Source: Rhodoplanes sp. Z2-YC6860
Lineage (GTDB): Bacteria; Pseudomonadota; Alphaproteobacteria; Rhizobiales; Xanthobacteraceae
Assembly: GCF_001579845.1 (NCBI RefSeq)
Contig: NZ_CP007440.1
Coordinates: forward strand, 2,546,001 to 2,610,000
Reading direction: 5' to 3'
DNA: 64,000 bases
Below, in pieces: positions 26,352 to 34,861 of this stretch. The notes below the pieces were generated by a model. It worked only from the letters and a program-made list of their open reading frames with translations. It ran no database searches and was not told where the DNA came from. How positions within the stretch are numbered: the first letter of the stretch is position 1; each line of letters starts with the position of its first letter. The position numbers and the translations under genes were made by a program.

Positions 26352-27364
26352 TCGAATTCCAATACTCGCGCGCCGACGACGTCGCGGACGCCGTGCGGCT
26401 GATGGCAGGCCTTCCGGGCGCCAAGTTCATCGCCGGCGGCACCAACCTGATCGATCTGATGAAGATGGATGTCGAGAAGCCGGCCACGCTGATCGACATC
26501 ACACGGCTGCCGCTGCGGCAGGTCGAAGACACGCCAAACGGCGGCTTGCGCATCGGCGCGCTCGTGCGCAACACCGACGCCGCTTATCATCCTCTGGTCG
26601 AGCAGCGCTATCCGGTGCTGTCCAGCGCCATCATGGCGGGTGCTTCGCAGCAGCTCCGCAACATGGCGTCGGCCGGCGGCAATCTTCTCCAGCGCACGCG
26701 CTGCGCCTATTTCTACGATACGGCGACGCCCTGCAACAAACGCGAGCCAGGCAGCGGCTGCTCGGCGCTGCAGGGCCACAACCGCATTCACGCCATCCTC
26801 GGCGCGAACAATGCCTGCATCGCAGTGCATCCGTCGGACATGTGCGTGGCGCTCGCGATCCTGGAGGGAGCGGTTCACGTCACCGGCCCGTCCGGGAGCC
26901 GCAGCATTGCGATCGCGGATTTCCACCGGCTGCCGGGAGATACCCCGCAGCGCGACACCAACCTCGATGCCGGCGAGATCATCACTGCGATCGAGCTGCC
27001 GCCGAAGGGTTTCGCGAAGAACCACACCTACCTGAAAATCCGTGACCGGTTATCCTACGCGTTCGCGCTGATCTCGGTTGCGGTCGGCCTCGAAATGGAC
27101 GGCGACACCATCAAGGAAGGGCGCTTCGCGCTCGGCGGCGTCGCCCACAAGCCGTGGCGCGACAAGGAGGCTGAAGCTGCGTTGCGCGGGCAACCCGCCA
27201 ACGCCACGACCTTCGTTCGTGCGGCGGATGTGTTCCTGCGCGACGCCAAAGGCTACGGCCACAACAACTTCAAGATCGATCTCGCGCGCCGAACCATTGT
27301 GCGCGCGCTCACGCAGGCTGCGCGCGGCACGCCGCAGGTGCAATCGTCCAAAAAGATCGCCTGA
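26348..27364 (+). CDS. FAD-binding subunit of the PaoABC-type oxidoreductase, with a four-cysteine insert
   Basis: This 338-residue medium subunit binds FAD through KFIAGGTNLIDLMK (27-40) and SAGGNLLQRTRCAYF (108-122). Four cysteines (119, 129, 138 and 157) lie in the insert CAYF...CNKREPGSGC...C. In E. coli PaoB and in 4-hydroxybenzoyl-CoA reductase an equivalent set holds an extra [4Fe-4S] cluster. The ATG at 26348 overlaps the stop of the previous gene; an earlier in-frame start would run inside it. The protein passes electrons from the 2Fe-2S clusters to FAD and then to an acceptor. Confidence 0.93.
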   Translation: MIEFQYSRADDVADAVRLMAGLPGAKFIAGGTNLIDLMKMDVEKPATLIDITRLPLRQVEDTPNGGLRIGALVRNTDAAYHPLVEQRYPVLSSAIMAGASQQLRNMASAGGNLLQRTRCAYFYDTATPCNKREPGSGCSALQGHNRIHAILGANNACIAVHPSDMCVALAILEGAVHVTGPSGSRSIAIADFHRLPGDTPQRDTNLDAGEIITAIELPPKGFAKNHTYLKIRDRLSYAFALISVAVGLEMDGDTIKEGRFALGGVAHKPWRDKEAEAALRGQPANATTFVRAADVFLRDAKGYGHNNFKIDLARRTIVRALTQAARGTPQVQSSKKIA

Positions 27365-27372
27365 GAACCCCC

Positions 27373-29601
27373 ATGACCCAATATATCGGCACTGCCACCT
27401 CCCGCATCGACGGGATCGCCAAGGTCACCGGCGCCGCCAAATACGCCGCCGACTTCAACGCGCCGGGATTGCTTTACAGCTGGGTCGTCGGCGCGACCAT
27501 CGCCAAGGGCCGGATCACGAGCATCGATCGCAGCGCCGCCATGCGGGTCAAAGGCGTGGTCGACGTGCTGGCGCACGACAACCGTCCGCAGATGCCGGAC
27601 AACGACGAGGCCTATCACGACGACGTGGCGCCGGAAGGCTCGCCGTTCCGGCCGCTCTACGACGACAAGATCATGTTCAACGGCCAGCCGATCGCGCTTG
27701 TGGTCGCGGAGACGTCGGAGGCGGCGCGGTACGCCGCGTCGCTGGTCAAGGTGGAGTACGCGCAGGAGGCCCATGTCACCGACGTGTTCAAGGAGCGCGA
27801 TGCCGCGACGCCGATCAAGATACCGAGCGATCCGGGCGCAGCTGCATTCGCACCGCAAAAGCCGCGCGGCAACGCGGATCAGGCACTCGCGGCTGCAGCC
27901 GTGCGCCAAGAGGCCGAGTATTACGTTCCGAGCGAATATCACAATCCGATGGAGCTTTATGCTTCGACGGCGATCTACGAAGCCGGCGGCAAGCTGACGG
28001 TCTACGACAAGACCCAGGGCGTGCAGAACGTCCAAAGATACCTGTGCGGCGTGTTCGGCTTGAAGCCCGACGACGTGCGCGTGATGGGCGCGTTCATGGG
28101 CGGGGGCTTCGGCTCCGGTCTGCGGCCGCAGTTCCAGGTGCTCCTGGCGGTGCTCGCGGCCCGCGCGTTGAAGCGTTCGGTGCGCGTGATGCTGACGCGG
28201 CCGCAGATGTATGCGCTGGGTTATAGGCCCGCGATGATCCAGAAGGTCGCGCTCGGCGCCAATGCCGGAGGCACGCTCGATGTCATCGCGCACGACGCCG
28301 TCACGACGACCTCGCAGTACGAGGATTTCTACCGGCAGGAGACCGGCTGGTCCGGGCTCCTGTACAAAAGCGCCAACGCGAAATACGCGCACAAGCTCGC
28401 GCACCTCGACATGGCCACGTCGTGCGACATGCGCGCGCCGAGCGCCACGACGGCGCTCTTTGCGCTGGAAAGCGCGATGGACGAACTCGCGATCCGTCTC
28501 AGGCTCGATCCGGTGGAGCTGCGCCTGCGCTGCTATTCGGATCGCGATCAGCACGAAAACAAACCCTTCAGCAGCAAGGCGCTGCGCGAATGCTACCGCC
28601 AGGGCGCCGAGGCGTTCGGCTGGAGCAAGCGCAATCCCGAGCCGCGCTCGATGCGGGAGGGCAAGGACCTCGTCGGCTGGGGCATGGCGACGGGCGTCTG
28701 GGAGGCGCTGCAGGTGCCGATCACGGTGCGCATCGCGCTCGGCGCCAACGGTCATGCCGAGGTCGCCTGCGCGACGTCGGACATCGGCACCGGCACCTAC
28801 ACCATCATGGCGCAGGTCGCGGCCGACATGCTGGGACTGCCGCTCGACAGCATCAGCATCAAGCTTGGCGATTCGAGCCTGCCGCAGTCGCCGGTCGAGG
28901 GCGGGTCATGGATCGCCGCATCGGTGTCGAACGGCATCGCGACCACGGCCGGCGCGATCCGCGACGAGCTGCTGCGTCTCGCCCAGAAAATCCCGAACTC
29001 GCCGCTGGCGAATGCCGCGCCGGACGATGTCACGCTTGCGGACGGCAAGCTCGTGAGCAAGCGCGACGCATCCCGGTCGGTGTCGATCGCCGACGCCATG
29101 CGCCAGGGCGGCGTTGACCGTATCGAACAGGAAAAGACCACCAACCCGACGCAGGATCAGGCGAAGGCGCACAACACGCATTCGGCGATCTTCATCGAGG
29201 TCAAGGTGGACGAAGAGATCGGCGTGGTCCGCGTCACGCGCGCGGTGTCGGCCGTTGCCGGCGGGCGCATCCTCAACACCAAGACCGCGACGAGCCAGAT
29301 CCTGGGCGGCGTGGTGTGGGGCATCGGCATGGCGCTGCACGAGGCGGTCGTGATCGACCACAAGTTCGGCCGCATCATGAATGCCAACATCGCCGAATAT
29401 GTCGTGCCGGTGCACGCCGACATTCACGACATCAAGGTGATCTTTGTCGACGAGCCGGAAGACAGCAATCCGCTTGGCATCAAGGGGCTCGGCGAGATCG
29501 GCATCGTCGGGGTCGCGGCGGCGGTCGCCAACGCGGTTTATCACGCGACCGGTAAGCGCGTGCGCGATCTGCCGATCACGCTGGACAAGGTGACGGCGTA
29601 G
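27373..29601 (+). CDS. Molybdopterin large subunit of the PaoABC-type oxidoreductase
   Basis: This 742-residue catalytic subunit begins with RIDGIAKVTGAAKYAADFNAPG, contains the cofactor-binding MGGGFGSGLRPQFQ motif near residue 242, and ends with IKGLGEIGIVG, which places the active-site glutamate at about residue 708. The length matches PaoC (about 730). The usual products are carboxylates from aldehydes or hydroxylated rings. It completes a three-gene operon. No XdhC- or MocA-like maturation gene is in the window, so the cytosine-dinucleotide cofactor must be inserted by factors encoded elsewhere. Confidence 0.94.
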   Translation: MTQYIGTATSRIDGIAKVTGAAKYAADFNAPGLLYSWVVGATIAKGRITSIDRSAAMRVKGVVDVLAHDNRPQMPDNDEAYHDDVAPEGSPFRPLYDDKIMFNGQPIALVVAETSEAARYAASLVKVEYAQEAHVTDVFKERDAATPIKIPSDPGAAAFAPQKPRGNADQALAAAAVRQEAEYYVPSEYHNPMELYASTAIYEAGGKLTVYDKTQGVQNVQRYLCGVFGLKPDDVRVMGAFMGGGFGSGLRPQFQVLLAVLAARALKRSVRVMLTRPQMYALGYRPAMIQKVALGANAGGTLDVIAHDAVTTTSQYEDFYRQETGWSGLLYKSANAKYAHKLAHLDMATSCDMRAPSATTALFALESAMDELAIRLRLDPVELRLRCYSDRDQHENKPFSSKALRECYRQGAEAFGWSKRNPEPRSMREGKDLVGWGMATGVWEALQVPITVRIALGANGHAEVACATSDIGTGTYTIMAQVAADMLGLPLDSISIKLGDSSLPQSPVEGGSWIAASVSNGIATTAGAIRDELLRLAQKIPNSPLANAAPDDVTLADGKLVSKRDASRSVSIADAMRQGGVDRIEQEKTTNPTQDQAKAHNTHSAIFIEVKVDEEIGVVRVTRAVSAVAGGRILNTKTATSQILGGVVWGIGMALHEAVVIDHKFGRIMNANIAEYVVPVHADIHDIKVIFVDEPEDSNPLGIKGLGEIGIVGVAAAVANAVYHATGKRVRDLPITLDKVTA

Positions 29602-29631
29602 GACAGTGCGGGGCGCCGGCCTGATGCCTGA

Positions 29632-30135
29632 TCAGCGCCGGCGTCTCCTTCGCGGGATATCCGGATCGTCAGGTTCGTCGTCTGCGCTCGCCATGGCAGC
29701 CGCGTCGGTGGCGGCGGCCGGGGCGCCGTTGAACATCGCAAAGCTCGCGGTGCGGTCGGCAAGCGACAGCTCGATCTGGCGACGCTCGATCTTGGTCACC
29801 TTCCAGCCGCCGATGTCGTCTCCGACGCGGACGCCGACGATCCTGTCGCCGTTGGCGCGGACCATCGCGCGCGCGCCGCCGGATTCGGACACGATGCCGT
29901 ACAGCGCCACTTGCGGTGGCTGTGGCGGCGGTGCGGGCGGAGGCGGCGGCGCTGCGGCCACCCGAGGCGGTGCGGGCGGCCGCCGCTGGGCCGAGAACAG
30001 CGGTCGTTCGCGCGTCGTCGAGAGACCTTCGAGCGATTGCGCGGCGAGCGGATTGGCCGCCTGTTGCGCGGCCGCGCCGGTGCAGAAAGCGAGCGGCAAC
30101 AAGGCGGCGACGGCGATGATAATGCGCGGGATCAT
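29632..30135 (-). CDS. gspC: GspC/PilP-like type II secretion protein, minimal form
   Basis: This 167-residue protein has an N-terminal export signal (MIPRIIIAVAALLPLAFCTGAAAQQ), a proline-rich linker (near residues 57-75), then a small domain with the HR-type pattern: YGIVSESGGARAMVRANGD, VGVRVGDDIGGWKVTKIE, ELSLADRTASFAMF. The HR domain of GspC contacts the secretin N0 domain. No PDZ domain is present, and the N-terminus looks cleavable rather than a membrane anchor. It is the last gene of the leftward gsp operon and overlaps gspM by four bases. The assignment rests on the HR-like pattern and position; PilP-like is the alternative. The C-terminus ends in six arginines. Confidence 0.68.
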   Translation of the reverse strand: MIPRIIIAVAALLPLAFCTGAAAQQAANPLAAQSLEGLSTTRERPLFSAQRRPPAPPRVAAAPPPPPAPPPQPPQVALYGIVSESGGARAMVRANGDRIVGVRVGDDIGGWKVTKIERRQIELSLADRTASFAMFNGAPAAATDAAAMASADDEPDDPDIPRRRRRR

Positions 30136-30731
30136 GCGGTGCCCTTCCGCCACAGAGCGCGGATGCCCAGAGTCACGCGCAGCACGGGATCCGGCCGCGC
30201 GCTTCCCATGCCGGCGTTCGGCAGCTGCACCGCGACCGAGTCGACGAACACGTAAGGCGTGCCGGTCTCGAGCTGATAGAGCAGCGTCTGCAGCGCGCCG
30301 ATCGTTGTGGTCAGTGTTGCCTGCAGACGGATGGTCTCGGGTGAATCGTCGCGGCTGGTGGGCTGTACGCCGGAGGACACGACCTCGGCATTCTGCGCCG
30401 TGGCAAGCTGCGCGAGATAGGCCTGCAACTCGGCGCCGGCGAGGCCTTGCGTCTGCGTGGTCAGAAACGCGCTGGCCGGCGCCGCGGGATTGCGCACCGG
30501 TCCGCGGCCCTTGGCGCCGCCGCCGACTCGTTTCTCAAGCTGCGCCAGCGCGTCCTGCTTCTCGCCGAGCTCGGCCAGCGCCTCGGAGCGCACGCCCAAC
30601 GACCACGTCACGGCGGTGACGCAAAGGATGACGACCGCAGCCACAATCGAAAGCGCGACGAGCTGTTCGCGATTGAGTCCGGGATCAAACTTCTTGAGGT
30701 CGAACGTCTTGAGATCGAATTTGAGCGACAT
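30132..30731 (-). CDS. gspM: Type II secretion protein GspM
   Basis: This 199-residue inner-membrane platform protein has a short charged N-terminus, one membrane helix (VALSIVAAVVILCVTAVTWSL), a coiled-coil (LAELGEKQDALAQLEKRVG) and a periplasmic ferredoxin-like C-terminal domain. The ATG at 30731 is chosen because it follows the gspL stop almost directly; the longer frame overlaps gspL. An Ala/Gly/Pro segment follows the coiled-coil. It pairs with GspL to connect the ATPase to the pseudopilus. Confidence 0.85.
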   Translation of the reverse strand: MSLKFDLKTFDLKKFDPGLNREQLVALSIVAAVVILCVTAVTWSLGVRSEALAELGEKQDALAQLEKRVGGGAKGRGPVRNPAAPASAFLTTQTQGLAGAELQAYLAQLATAQNAEVVSSGVQPTSRDDSPETIRLQATLTTTIGALQTLLYQLETGTPYVFVDSVAVQLPNAGMGSARPDPVLRVTLGIRALWRKGTA

Positions 30732-30732
30732 G

Positions 30733-31788
30733 TCACTTCCCGGCGAAATTGAGCCGCCGCTCCTGGTTGGCTTCGATGTTGAAGGTGAACAGGCCGGACT
30801 CGGCGGAGCGCGTGGTGGCGGCCGAGAACCGCACATTGGCGAAATGCCCCGACTGCTCCAACGGCGCGATCAGCGCAGGTGCGTCGCTGGTAAGGCCGGT
30901 GATGCGCAGCAGTCCCTTTTCGAGGCGGAAGTCGGTGAGGTATGCGGTGTCGGGCAGCGCGCGCGACAGGCCCTCCAGCGCGAACACCGCCGAATAGGAG
31001 GTCTCCTTGAAAGCCCAGGCGCGCTCCGGCAGCGGCAGCGCGGCGAGCGCCTGCGGCGAGCGTCCGACCTGCAAGAGCCGCTGCAGAGTCCGCGAGCGGG
31101 TCGTGGTCTCGTCGAGATTGCCTGCCATCGAGGTGGCGCTCCACAGCGCCCAGGTGCTGATCGCAGCGCTCAAGACCACCGTCGCGGCGAGCGCGCCGCC
31201 GGCCGCAAAGCGCGCGGTGCGCAGCTGCTGGCCCGAGTCGCTCGCCTCGCGCGACCACAATGGAATGGGCGGCCGTTCCGGTGCCGCGGTTTTGCGCACG
31301 GTGATCTGATCGAGTTGCAGCCCTGCCGCACGAAGCTCGTCGCGCGTGTTCTCGACGGCGCTGCGCGGCGCGACGGAAATCTGCACGTCGAGCGATCCCG
31401 GATCGCTGACATTCGGATGGGCTTCGAAGCCGTAGATCGCGTCCTGCGGCGGCCACGGCGACAGCCGGTCAATCTGGTTGCGCACGATGCCTGAAAGATA
31501 CTCACGGGCCTGTGCCGGGACCTTGATGGTGCGCAGCACGACCTCTTGCTCCGGCATCTCGAACACGACGAAGGCCTGCTTGACGGTTTTCGCCAATTCG
31601 CCCGGAAGGCCCGAGCCGATCGGTGTGATGGCGCCGAGCTTGCCGTCGCGATGGCGCTGCCGCAGCGTAAGACGGCCGTTGTCGCGCATCACCACAATGG
31701 ATTGTCGGGCACGCCACCTCGACCAGCACTCCAAAAGAAGTGCGGCGAGCACATCCAGCCATCGCGTGATCAAAGTTGCGACATTCAT
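30733..31788 (-). CDS. gspL: Type II secretion protein GspL (PilM/PilN-like)
   Basis: This 351-residue platform protein has an N-terminal actin-like cytoplasmic region (VVMRDNGRLTLRQRH to about residue 170), a membrane helix at about 190-215 (FAAGGALAATVVLSAAISTWAL), and a periplasmic ferredoxin-like domain with PilN-type LEGLSRALPDTAYLTDFRLEKGLLRITGLT. It binds GspE and GspM. The layout fits the alphaproteobacterial short GspL forms that mix PilM and PilN features. Confidence 0.87.
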   Translation of the reverse strand: MNVATLITRWLDVLAALLLECWSRWRARQSIVVMRDNGRLTLRQRHRDGKLGAITPIGSGLPGELAKTVKQAFVVFEMPEQEVVLRTIKVPAQAREYLSGIVRNQIDRLSPWPPQDAIYGFEAHPNVSDPGSLDVQISVAPRSAVENTRDELRAAGLQLDQITVRKTAAPERPPIPLWSREASDSGQQLRTARFAAGGALAATVVLSAAISTWALWSATSMAGNLDETTTRSRTLQRLLQVGRSPQALAALPLPERAWAFKETSYSAVFALEGLSRALPDTAYLTDFRLEKGLLRITGLTSDAPALIAPLEQSGHFANVRFSAATTRSAESGLFTFNIEANQERRLNFAGK

Positions 31789-31792
31789 GGGA

Positions 31793-32776
31793 CTACCATT
31801 TGGCCAGAGCCGCGGGCCAGGGATTCCACGCCAGGACGCGATAGGGTTGAGCGTCTTGCGATGACAGAACGATGACAGCCTGTGCCGCGGCCGAATAACC
31901 GTCTGCGACCCGGGCCTGAATCACCACCGATGCGACCTTCTTGCCGTCGGCGATGACGTAAGCCTGGGCACCGCCCAGCATCGAGAGCAGTTGCGACCCG
32001 TCGCCGGACATGTTGCGGCGGGCATCGATGAAATTGGCCACGCTGTCGTCGTTCAGGCCAGGGAGGGCGGCGAGCACCGCGGGCGACGCGCTGAGGGCGT
32101 TGAGCTTCTCGCCGCCGAATACGGTGACATAGGGCGCCGCCGCGGCAACGAGCTCCGGTGTCACGCCGGGCACGTTGAGCAACTGGCGAATGTCGGTGAA
32201 TGGCATCACCTTCGATGAAGCCTTGTCGTTTTTGCCCCGCGGGGTTGTCTGGCTTTGGCCGTTCGTCTGCTGGTTCTGAGCCGTTGCCTGCGGGCTTTGA
32301 CCGGTGGTGGCGGCCGCGTCGCCGGCGTTCTGTGCGGTTGTCGCTGGCGTCTGCGACGCTTGCGGCGGCGCGCCGCCATTCGCAGTCCGCCAGTTGACGA
32401 TGCTGCGCGCAATGCCGTCGGCATTTTCCGCGCGAACGCGGCGCAGCATCGAAGCCAGCACCTCGACCGGCGCCTTGCCGATATCGATCCGGCCGCCCTC
32501 GTCGGTGACGCGCACGCGAATCTGGCCGGTGGAAAGCCGGAACGCCATCTCGCTCTCGAGCAGCGGCCGATCCTCCGGCAGACGAGCGACCACACCGGCG
32601 GCCGTTTCGAGACCTGCCGTGAGCAGCGCGTCGGCGCGCAGGCGATCGCGATCGACGGTCACGATGCCGGCGAACTCGCGGAATGTCACGGACGTGGCCA
32701 TGGCGAGGGCCGACAGCAGCGCGACGGTCCACAACACCGCCACCAGAACGACGCCACGGCGAGGATCGGTTCGCAT
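31793..32776 (-). CDS. gspK: Type II secretion minor pseudopilin GspK
   Basis: This 327-residue pseudopilin caps the pseudopilus tip. The prepilin site is RRG-VVLVAVLW near residues 6-16; as usual in GspK, the +5 glutamate is missing (Ala here). The helical SAM-like region includes DEGGRIDIGKAPVEVLASMLRRV. Residues about 132-189 form an insert rich in Gln, Thr, Asn and Ala, absent from textbook GspK. The start overlaps the gspJ stop by one base (TGATG), so translation is coupled. It lies in the usual J-K-L order. Confidence 0.9.
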   Translation of the reverse strand: MRTDPRRGVVLVAVLWTVALLSALAMATSVTFREFAGIVTVDRDRLRADALLTAGLETAAGVVARLPEDRPLLESEMAFRLSTGQIRVRVTDEGGRIDIGKAPVEVLASMLRRVRAENADGIARSIVNWRTANGGAPPQASQTPATTAQNAGDAAATTGQSPQATAQNQQTNGQSQTTPRGKNDKASSKVMPFTDIRQLLNVPGVTPELVAAAAPYVTVFGGEKLNALSASPAVLAALPGLNDDSVANFIDARRNMSGDGSQLLSMLGGAQAYVIADGKKVASVVIQARVADGYSAAAQAVIVLSSQDAQPYRVLAWNPWPAALAKW

Positions 32777-33540
32777 CAGTCGGCGCCCTCGTCGTGGCTG
32801 GCTGCTGTCTTGTTGTCCGGCTTCCGCTCTGGCTTGGCGTCAGGTTTGGATTCGTCGTCCTTGCAGGTCGGACCGCTGAGAGCGCAGTTCATCTTCAGAT
32901 CGGAGCGCAGCCGGAATTCGGCGCGCGGCAGGATGTCGATGCCGCTGCTGCGATCGCGGATGACGAGCCGGACGGATTGCGGGATGCTGTCCTGGTCGGA
33001 CCAGCTCGAAGTCCAGTTCAGCCGCCCGTCATGTCCGGCCTTGCTGAATGAGAAGGACATGTCGTAGTTGCCTTCGATCAGCATGACCGGGTCCCGGAGC
33101 GGGATATCGCCGAAGCGATCGCTCGGTCCGCGCCACGGCGCGCGACGGCGAACGAGCCGCGTCACGTCGCCGGCGGGCTCGATCGAGAGGCTGACGATCT
33201 CTTCGCCACGCGGGCCGGCCGCGATGCCCGCGCCGCTGACGAAGGCGACGCTGCCGCCGGAGGCCGTGAAAGCGACGCCGCTGCTGGCGTCGGTCGCTCT
33301 TTGTACGAAACGCGCCGCGGCGAAATCGCCGGCGACGCGTTCGACGGCGAGCACCAGGCGGTCGGCGGTGGTGACGGTGCGCGTGCCACGGTCGAAACCC
33401 CAGACCACATTGCGGATGAGGCCGGCCATTGCGACGAAGATCACGGCCGTGATGGCGAGCGCCGCCAGCGTTTCCACCAGCGTGAAGCCGCCGCAGCGCA
33501 GCTGCAGACGGTATTTGCCTGGATGAGGTGTTGTTGTCAT
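32776..33540 (-). CDS. gspJ: Type II secretion minor pseudopilin GspJ
   Basis: This 254-residue pseudopilin has the prepilin cleavage site CGG-FTLVETLAAL, with cleavage after Gly18, Phe19 at +1 and Glu23 at +5. A hydrophobic helix follows to about residue 45. The body includes the GspJ pattern GNYDMSFSFSKAGHDGRLNWTSSW. The C-terminus is Lys/Asp/Glu-rich (KDDESKPDAKPERKPDNK). It forms the tip complex with GspI and GspK. It overlaps the gspI stop by four bases. Confidence 0.92.
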   Translation of the reverse strand: MTTTPHPGKYRLQLRCGGFTLVETLAALAITAVIFVAMAGLIRNVVWGFDRGTRTVTTADRLVLAVERVAGDFAAARFVQRATDASSGVAFTASGGSVAFVSGAGIAAGPRGEEIVSLSIEPAGDVTRLVRRRAPWRGPSDRFGDIPLRDPVMLIEGNYDMSFSFSKAGHDGRLNWTSSWSDQDSIPQSVRLVIRDRSSGIDILPRAEFRLRSDLKMNCALSGPTCKDDESKPDAKPERKPDNKTAASHDEGAD

Positions 33541-33986
33541 TGCTGGCGCTTCAACAATCTGACGGTTTCAGCGCGCACCGCCTGGCCAGGAGCCCACGAA
33601 ACGCTCGCGGCAATACGGAACGGCGTCCATTGCGGCGCAGAGCCGTCGGAGCCGCCAGGGGGCTTGTTGCTCTTCGGAGCCGTATCGATCAGCGTTACGA
33701 CGCCAAGATCAAATGGACGCGCCTCGACGCTCCAGTGCAGGCCATCGGTCTCGCCGTCGCGAAAGGTCAGCATGCGCGTACGGTCCGGCGCCTCGTCGAG
33801 CAGCGAGCGCAGCAGCACCTGCGCGGCGATGCGGCCGCGCGGATTGTCGAGAAGGCGCCGCGACTGAAACATCATCGGCACGATCACCGACGCGAAGGCG
33901 AGCAGAAGCGCGAGCGCCACCAGCGCTTCGATCAGCGTGAAGCCGGATCGCGCGCTGCGCGCGCTATAGTTGACGGACCACGACAC
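33537..33986 (-). CDS. gspI: Type II secretion minor pseudopilin GspI
   Basis: This 149-residue pseudopilin has a 15-residue basic leader ending in SARSG-FTLIEALVAL, with Glu at +5, and a hydrophobic helix. The C-terminal part includes DGLHWSVEARPFDLGVV, a GspI-like beta-strand region. The gene overlaps gspH by 23 bases and gspJ by four. The length is about 25 residues more than common GspI proteins, because of the leader and a PKSNKPPGGSDGSAP loop. Confidence 0.9.
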   Translation of the reverse strand: MSWSVNYSARSARSGFTLIEALVALALLLAFASVIVPMMFQSRRLLDNPRGRIAAQVLLRSLLDEAPDRTRMLTFRDGETDGLHWSVEARPFDLGVVTLIDTAPKSNKPPGGSDGSAPQWTPFRIAASVSWAPGQAVRAETVRLLKRQQ

Positions 33987-34407
33987 TGCCGGTGTACCAG
34001 TTGACGCTCACTTCGTAAGTGGCCTGCTCGCGCGACAGCCGCAGCACAACGCCGGTCGACGCGCCGTCCGGCTGGAAGCGGACCAACGCAAGTCGTCCCG
34101 AGCGTGTTGCGTCGCTGCCGAGCACATCGACCACCACATCGGTTGGAATGCGGACCTGGCCGCCGCTGTCACCGAACAGGAGACGTTCGCGGCCGTCGAG
34201 CGACACCTGCCGGGAGCTTGCCGTCAGAATCGCGCCGAGCCGTTCGCGGCGCATCAGCGCCGCGGTCTGTAGCGAGACCGCATGAAGTTGCGCGCGTCCG
34301 GTGCCGCGCGAGGTCGTCACCGCAAGCGCCGAGACCAGGGCGATGATCAGCATCACCGCCATGACCTCAAGAAGAGTAAAGCCGGCCTGAGCTTTAACGG
34401 ACGACAT
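33964..34407 (-). CDS. gspH: Type II secretion minor pseudopilin GspH
   Basis: This 147-residue pseudopilin has the leader MSSVKAQAG and the site G-FTLLEVMAVMLIIALVSALAV, with Glu at +5. The C-terminal half is a beta-rich GspH/FimT-type domain (LDGRERLLFGDSGGQVRIPTD). The ATG at 34407 gives a short typical leader and overlaps gspG by 14 bases; an ATG at 34437 would add ten residues. Confidence 0.9.
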   Translation of the reverse strand: MSSVKAQAGFTLLEVMAVMLIIALVSALAVTTSRGTGRAQLHAVSLQTAALMRRERLGAILTASSRQVSLDGRERLLFGDSGGQVRIPTDVVVDVLGSDATRSGRLALVRFQPDGASTGVVLRLSREQATYEVSVNWYTGSVVVRQL

Positions 34408-34861
34408 TCGAGATGTCAGCGGCGTTGCCGTTGCCACCCTCGCGTCCGTCGGAGCCGAGCGATGTGATCTCGTAGGGCGGCGTCTGCTCGCCGGCCACGC
34501 GATATTGATAGGCGTGGCCCCATGGGTCGTTGGGCACGCGGCCGCCTTTCACATAAGGCCCGTTCCAGACTTCGATGCCCGTGGGCCGCGTCGCCAATGC
34601 CTCGAGCCCTTCCGAAGACGTGGGGTAGCGGCCGGCGTCGATGTAGAACAGGTCGAGCGACGAACTGAAGCTCTCGATTTGGAGCTTGGCGGTCTTGACG
34701 CGCGAGTCGCCGAGATAAGCGAGCACGCGCGGCCCCACGAGACCCAAGATGAGGCTGATGATCGTGAGCACGACAAGCATTTCAACGAGGGTGTAGCCGT
34801 CGCTGGCTGCGGACCAGATGCGGCTGCGCTTGGCGATGTTGTACTGGCGCTGGCTGTTCAT
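34394..34861 (-). CDS. gspG: Type II secretion major pseudopilin GspG
   Basis: This 155-residue major pseudopilin forms the secretion piston. The prepilin site reads SDG-YTLVEMLVVLTIISLILGLVGPRV: Glu27 at +5 is present, but the +1 residue is Tyr instead of the usual Phe or Met. The rest has the GspG hallmarks SRVKTAKLQIESF, LDLFYIDAGRYPTSSEGLEAL and GPYVKGGRVPNDPWGHAYQYR, and the calcium-site region EITSLGSDGREGGNGNAADI. The leader is long (22 residues). It overlaps gspF by four bases. Confidence 0.95.
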   Translation of the reverse strand: MNSQRQYNIAKRSRIWSAASDGYTLVEMLVVLTIISLILGLVGPRVLAYLGDSRVKTAKLQIESFSSSLDLFYIDAGRYPTSSEGLEALATRPTGIEVWNGPYVKGGRVPNDPWGHAYQYRVAGEQTPPYEITSLGSDGREGGNGNAADISNVVR

